Shown: piece after piece, positions 54,746 to 64,000 of the stretch
Layout: each line of letters begins with the position of its first letter
Numbering within the stretch: position 1 is the first letter of the stretch
The notes under the pieces: generated by a model
Seen by the model: the letters and a program-made list of their open reading frames with translations, nothing else
The model's database searches: none
What the model was told of the DNA's origin: nothing
Position numbers and translations under genes: made by a program
From: Cotesia glomerata
Taxonomy: Eukaryota > Arthropoda > Insecta > Hymenoptera > Braconidae
DNA length: 64,000 bases
Assembly: GCF_020080835.1 (NCBI RefSeq)
Contig: NC_058159.1
Location: 16,803,101 to 16,867,100 of the forward strand
Reading direction: 5' to 3'

Positions 54746-56800
54746 TGTGATGCCTTTTCCGGCACTGGCGTCGACAGGACCGGATCAGGTCAACAAAAAT
54801 TAATTGGCCTACCTGGTTCGTAGATTTGGTTGGGCGCGAGGAACTCAATGTTCCACGGGTCGATATCGCTGTTGATCTTCGTTGGGCGGCGGGTCGGTGT
54901 TGAAGAGATTCAAAAATCGAATAACGGCAATCGACGGACAAAGAAATCGAAATTGGACGATGGGATCGGTTAATCAGAGCAACAACAATTAAAAAAAATA
55001 ATTGAGGCGTGCACTTCTAATCCAGCAACGGTTTATTCAACAACAAATATATTCTGTCGGCAATGTCGCATTAATAACAAAAATTATTTTAACGCAAAAA
55101 TAATTCTAACGCAAAACTAGTGCTAACGCAATGATTCAGCATTTCAAAATAAAACAAATTACAAAAAAAAAGTATTCGAGTAACCAAAAAAAATTACAAA
55201 GTCTTTTCTTTAAAAAAAAATATTAATTAATTCAACTCGCCAAATTTATTCAAAAATTTTTAAAACAAATAATTAATTCAACTCGCCAAATTTATTCAAA
55301 AATTTTCAAAACAAATAATTAATTCAACTCGCCAAATTTATTCAAAAATTGAAAAGGAAATAATTATTTCAATCGCAAAATTTTATCAAAAATTTCAATC
55401 GCCAAATTTAATAACAAAATCTCAATCGCAAAACTTTATCAAAAATCGCAACCGCAAAATTTATTTAAGAAGTTTTCTTTTTTTTTTTTTTTTTTTAAAA
55501 ATAATAATTTCAATCGCAAAATTCAGCCAATAATTTCAATCGCAAAATTTTTAATACACAAATTTCTAGAGAATATAATAAATTCAATCGCAAAAACCTA
55601 ATAAAGATCTCAAAATTATCCAAAAATAATTCAAATCGCCAAATTGTTCAACAATGACAAGAAAAAAAAATCAAATTATGCGAAGTCTTCAAATTAGTCA
55701 ACTTATTTTCCAAAGCAATTTACTAAGCCGCTTTGTCGGGTATTTGAAGCTCGAGGTAGGTAAACAGTACTTATAATCCCGACCAAAAATTCCACACACA
55801 CAAACACGTGACTCAACGGTACCGTGCCGCAAAGTGTCGTCACTAAGCTTCAAAAATACCGCACGGAATTTATTTAATTCCGTGCAACTCGAATTATAAA
55901 CAAATTATTTTAACACGACGAAATTCGCGGTGATGACACCCTGGGGCTAATAAAGACAGCGACCAGACTTACCCTGCAGCTACCGTAGACGTCTCGGGCG
56001 ATGCTGGCTAAGTAGGCGAAGTTGGCGGCAAAACTGACGGAAGAGCGTCGATATTTCGGCGGTGGCGTGTCCGGGGTCGTAGTGTCCAAAACAATTCGGC
56101 GAAATATTGCACAATAATGTACACAATTGTACTCACGTCAGCGACAAATTTTAAAAAAAAAATTAAACAGCAAAAAATAACCAAAAGAGAACTGCACGAT
56201 GCCACAGTCACGGCGTCCAGATCAGAATTGCATGTTAATATGGCTGCCTCCTCGGCAACACATGCTCTTTTTCTTTTCGGTTCGTTCCAAAAACTCGCAT
56301 CCAATCAGCTCACAGCTTCTTCTAGCCGGCCGTTGTATTACGGGATGCGTCCAGTATTCCGTTGCGATCGATGATTGGTCGATACTTCGATTAGTGATCA
56401 GCCTCGTGTTCAGATGGCGCCTCGCATACTTGTTGTTGATCGCTCTCCGTCGTCATTGGTCCATTCAAATTTTTTCGTCGTTCCATCCTCGCGGCCAGAT
56501 GTCGCGTTGATCGTCGATGGCTCGTAGAAATTCGCGAGTCATCTGATCGCTATAGTCTAGTCTCACTCACTCATGCATTCAACAATAGTTCACACTCATT
56601 CCGGTATTCTTTTTATTCAAATTTTTAATTTAAATTCGGCGCGTTTTCTTTTACTAATTTTACCTCGAGCTTGTCATTCTGATCGGGAGGCTGCTTGGGG
56701 CGACACAGGCGCGTCGAATCTCTGCTTTTCCTCAGCTTAGCCAACCTAATAATTTTTAAACTCGGAATTTCAAATTTTGAAAAGTTTTTCCCATGTCACA
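54746..56800. mobile_element. Solo LTR, 2055 bp, TGTGA...TCACA ends, in (TA)n
   Basis: TGTGATGCC at 54746 and CCATGTCACA ending 56800 give 5-bp inverted ends. ATAT lies outside both (54742-54745, 56801-56804). No coding region; frames at 56008-56304 and 56117-56510 show no motif. 55240-55640 contains imperfect ~52-bp repeats of AATTCAACTCGCCAAATTTA. ATAT targets are typical of some Ty3/gypsy groups. Orientation not settled. Confidence 0.75.
55240..55640. repeat. Imperfect ~52-bp repeats inside the LTR
   Basis: AATTCAACTCGCCAAATTTA recurs at about 55230, 55278 and 55322, then degenerates to AATTTCAATCGCAAAA-type words. Confidence 0.8.
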
Positions 56801-61340
<4,540 letters not shown>

Positions 61341-63999
61341 TGTAAATATAACATTAGATCCGGATAACCTGCCTTACGCCTTAGTAGGCAGATTATCCGA
61401 AGAAGGAGACGTTATTATGATGCTCGACTTGGGGGCTACCCCCAATCTAATTAAGCGTAGATTCATAAGAAATATTGATAATATAGATATAAATAATAAA
61501 ATCAAGATACAGGGAATCGCGAATGACCCAATCTCAACTTTAGGAAACGTAAAAATTAGGCTTTTTGGTAAAAGTACTACATGTCACGTAGTTCCTGACA
61601 ATTTAGCAATACCCCATGCCGGTTTAGTGGGTTTGGAATTTTTCACCGCGCACGGGGCAAAAATCGATTACAAACATCGGATGTTAGAAATCGAGGATCG
61701 AAAATACCCTTTCAAGAAACCTAATCGGGTAGGAAACGGAGTTATGTATCTCCCAAGTCGCAGCGAATCTACTTTCTTCGTGAACGTGTCAAATTCCGAC
61801 TTACAAGAGGGTTTTATTCCCAAATTAAAAATTTGTAAAGGGGTTTTTGCGGGAAATTGTTTAGTAGCAATAAAAAACGGTCGCGCTTATTTACAAATAT
61901 ACAATACTACCGAAAATGAAGTGGGGGTGAAAATCCCTACTATTACCGGGAGGGAAATACACGAGAAACATGACCTTACATCCTTTGATCCAACAACCAA
62001 AACTACTGACACTCATCAAAGTCTTAAAATTACCAAACGAATATTTTCTATTATAACAGACTTTCACAATAACGGACATCTTGACAAAATTAAATCTTTA
62101 CTTCGTTTAGATTATTTAAAGGAAAATGAGAAATTACACGTTGAACAACTTGTAAAAAAGTGCACGGATCGATTTTACTTTTCAGGGGAACCCCTAAGTT
62201 CTTCTAAAAATTATCAACACCGAATTCCCACGCATAGCGACAGACCGATAGCTATAAAACAGTACAGAATACCTCAAGCTCTTAAGCCAGAATTAGAGAG
62301 ACAAATCAAGGAAGGACTCGATACAGGCATTTTACAGCCTTCAGGGTCCCCCTATAATAGTCCAGTCTGGATCGTTCCCGAAAAGTCAGACTCTCAGGGA
62401 AACAAAAGATGGCGTGTTGTAATAGATTTTCGATTATTAAACGAAGAAACAATTACAGACGCGTACCCGTTACCTAACATAACTGACATACTGGATCAAT
62501 TAGGTGGGTCTACGTACTTCTCGGTTTTCGACTTAGCATCCGGTTACAACCAGATAGAAATGGACCCAAGAGACCGTCACAAAACGGCCTTTTCGACCCC
62601 TCAAGAACACTGGGAGTACCTCCGAATGCCCTTCGGACTAAAAAATGCTCCGGAAACTTTCCAACGGTTAATGGACTCAGTATTAACGGGATTACAAGGG
62701 ATCGCTCTGTTCGTATATTTAGATGACATAATAATATTCGCTAGAAATTTAGAAGAACACGAACGAAAGTTAAATGATTTAATAATTTAATTAAAACACT
62801 CAAATCTTAAATTGCAGCCCGATAAAGGCGAGTTTTTAAGGCCGGAAGTAAATTATTTAGGTCACGTAATTGGTAGGGAAGGTTTGAAACCTGACCCTAC
62901 GAAACTAATATCAGTCCGAAACTTCCCTGTACCCAAAATACAGAGAAACATCCGGGAATTTCTAGGACTAACCGGTTACTATCGGCGATTCATTAAAGGT
63001 TACTCTTCGGTCGCTAAACCTTTAATGCGGTTATTAGAAAAGGAAATAGAATTTAATTGGTCCGAACCTGCTCACATCACGTTCGACAAACTCAAAGAGG
63101 CTTTATGTACAGCACCTAATTTACAATATCCAAATTTCGAAAAACCCTTTATAATAACCACCGACGCGTCAGGGTTCGCTATCGGGGCAGTTCTATCACA
63201 GAGTGAAATTGGGAAAGATCAACCAATCGCGTATTATTCTCGTGTCCTTCGGGGACCCGAATTGCGATATGATACATATGAGAAGGAAGCACTTGCGATC
63301 GTTCAGGCTGTCAAACACTTCCGACCATATGTATATATGAGAAAATTTACAGTGGTCACTGATCACAAACCACTAGTATGGTTCAAAACTGCTAAAGACG
63401 AAAACGCGCGAATTCTCAAATGGCGGTTACGCTTAGCGGAATATGACTACACAGTAATTTATAAACCGGGTGAGATTAATTTAAACGCCGACGCGTTATC
63501 TAGAAATCCGGTTGAAAAGGTAACGGTGACCACTCGAACTCAAAGGGCAAGGGAAGGGTTACCAAAAATTTACGAGTCTAACACAGAAGTTCCTAACACT
63601 TCTATACAGTCTAACACAGAAGTTCCGAACACTTCTATAAGGTCCGATAAACGTCGGGAAGCACCCCGTCGGAAAAGGGGTAGACCCCCAAAACTCCGCG
63701 AAAGACATACGAGGAAACTGATCCTGTCGACCCTGAAGACTCCGACGTGTCTTCAGAAGATATTTTATCTTCCGATGACTCGGATTATGTAGTTGAGGAC
63801 GAACTCGATCAAGAAAACGCGAACAAACCCGCGCGAAATATTATCACCGTAAAGGACTTATTCCAATATCGAGAAGATAATTTAGTTTATTTTTTAAGAG
63901 AGGATGGTAATCCTTGCGACGAGGGCTCCCAAGCTCTACAGACTTTAAACAAATTACCAAGAATCGGGTTCATGGACACCAGACAGGTGTATTGGACCA
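61341..63999 (+). pseudogene. Gypsy pol polyprotein (protease, RT, RNase H), partial
   Basis: The frame is open into the left transposon's end, so no start is visible. The protease active site is LDLGATPNLIK (about 61420-61455; D and G kept, T replaced by L). RT: GSPYNSPVWIVPEK, VIDFRLLNEETITDAYPLP, FDLASGYNQIEMDP, MPFGLKNAPETFQRLMD and the catalytic VYLDDIIIF. RNase H: ITTDASGFAIGAVLSQ, YYSRVLRGPELRYDTYEKEA, TDHKPLVWF, NADALSR. An in-frame TAA at 62788-62790 interrupts RT shortly after the YLDD motif. Around 63700 a one-base shift moves the frame into an acidic region (DSDVSSEDILSSDDSDYVVE) and then ITVKDLFQYREDN...YFLREDGNPC, the linker before integrase. A tandem NTEVPNTSI repeat (63583-63640) lies in the basic linker. 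A fairly recent, inactivated copy. Confidence 0.92.
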
Positions 64000-64000
64000 A
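61341..64000 (+). mobile_element. Ty3/gypsy LTR retrotransposon, internal part, runs off window
   Basis: Protease, reverse transcriptase and RNase H coding in normal gypsy order on the + strand. The 5' part (LTR, gag) is absent: immediately left is DDE transposon copy B, then (TA)n and an unrelated-looking solo LTR. Integrase would lie beyond 64000. Confidence 0.93.

Overview
The window is insect-like nuclear DNA: AT-rich and almost entirely built of transposable elements and satellites, with two small intron-containing genes. A hymenopteran (parasitoid-type) genome is my best guess from the mix of elements: TA-flanked MITEs, an R1-clade LINE in a (GT)n tract, hAT, Tigger and SDG-type elements, and solo LTRs. 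No single sequence proves the taxon.

Positions 216-37824 form one large inverted-repeat (foldback) structure. The outer arms (216-1087 with 9344-9636 and 13237-13300 on the left; 36001-37824 on the right) are inverted copies. Both run into a 24-bp satellite that also faces in opposite directions (13297-14815 left, 28362-36000 right). The same ATC-rich simple repeat lies outside both ends. The ends resemble those of two 4.4-kb DDE transposons in the window (2516-6922, 56899-61340), so the foldback may be a giant non-autonomous relative of that family.

The left arm was hit repeatedly: a TA-flanked MITE (1090-9343) holds a Tigger element (1221-8823), which holds a MITE (2459-7273), which holds the 4.4-kb DDE element. 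A second insertion (9637-13236) holds a Kolobok-like TTAA element. The right arm keeps the uninterrupted sequence, so it acts as an internal empty-site control.

The loop between the arms (14816-28361) holds an AGG-rich repeat, a hAT pseudogene, an R1-clade LINE inserted in a GT tract, a spliced BEN-domain gene split by a 2.1-kb insertion that carries three covarying hairpins, and a ~172-bp satellite. The right satellite arm holds a tRNA-derived SINE-like repeat and a clean solo LTR.

From 37825 on come a minisatellite, a palindromic MITE carrying a second copy of the same solo LTR, nested MITEs with a second SDG-type element, a small multi-exon gene of unknown function (48648-49705), a CR1/Jockey-type LINE that lacks its 3' end, a polyadenylated histone H1 retrocopy fragment, a 2.05-kb solo LTR in a (TA)n tract, the second DDE transposon, and the protease-RT-RNase H part of a Ty3/gypsy element running off the window end. 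Nearly all coding regions are mobile-element genes with one or a few disabling changes. The host-like candidates are the BEN gene, the 48.6-49.7 kb gene and possibly the 48.05-48.41 kb reading frame.
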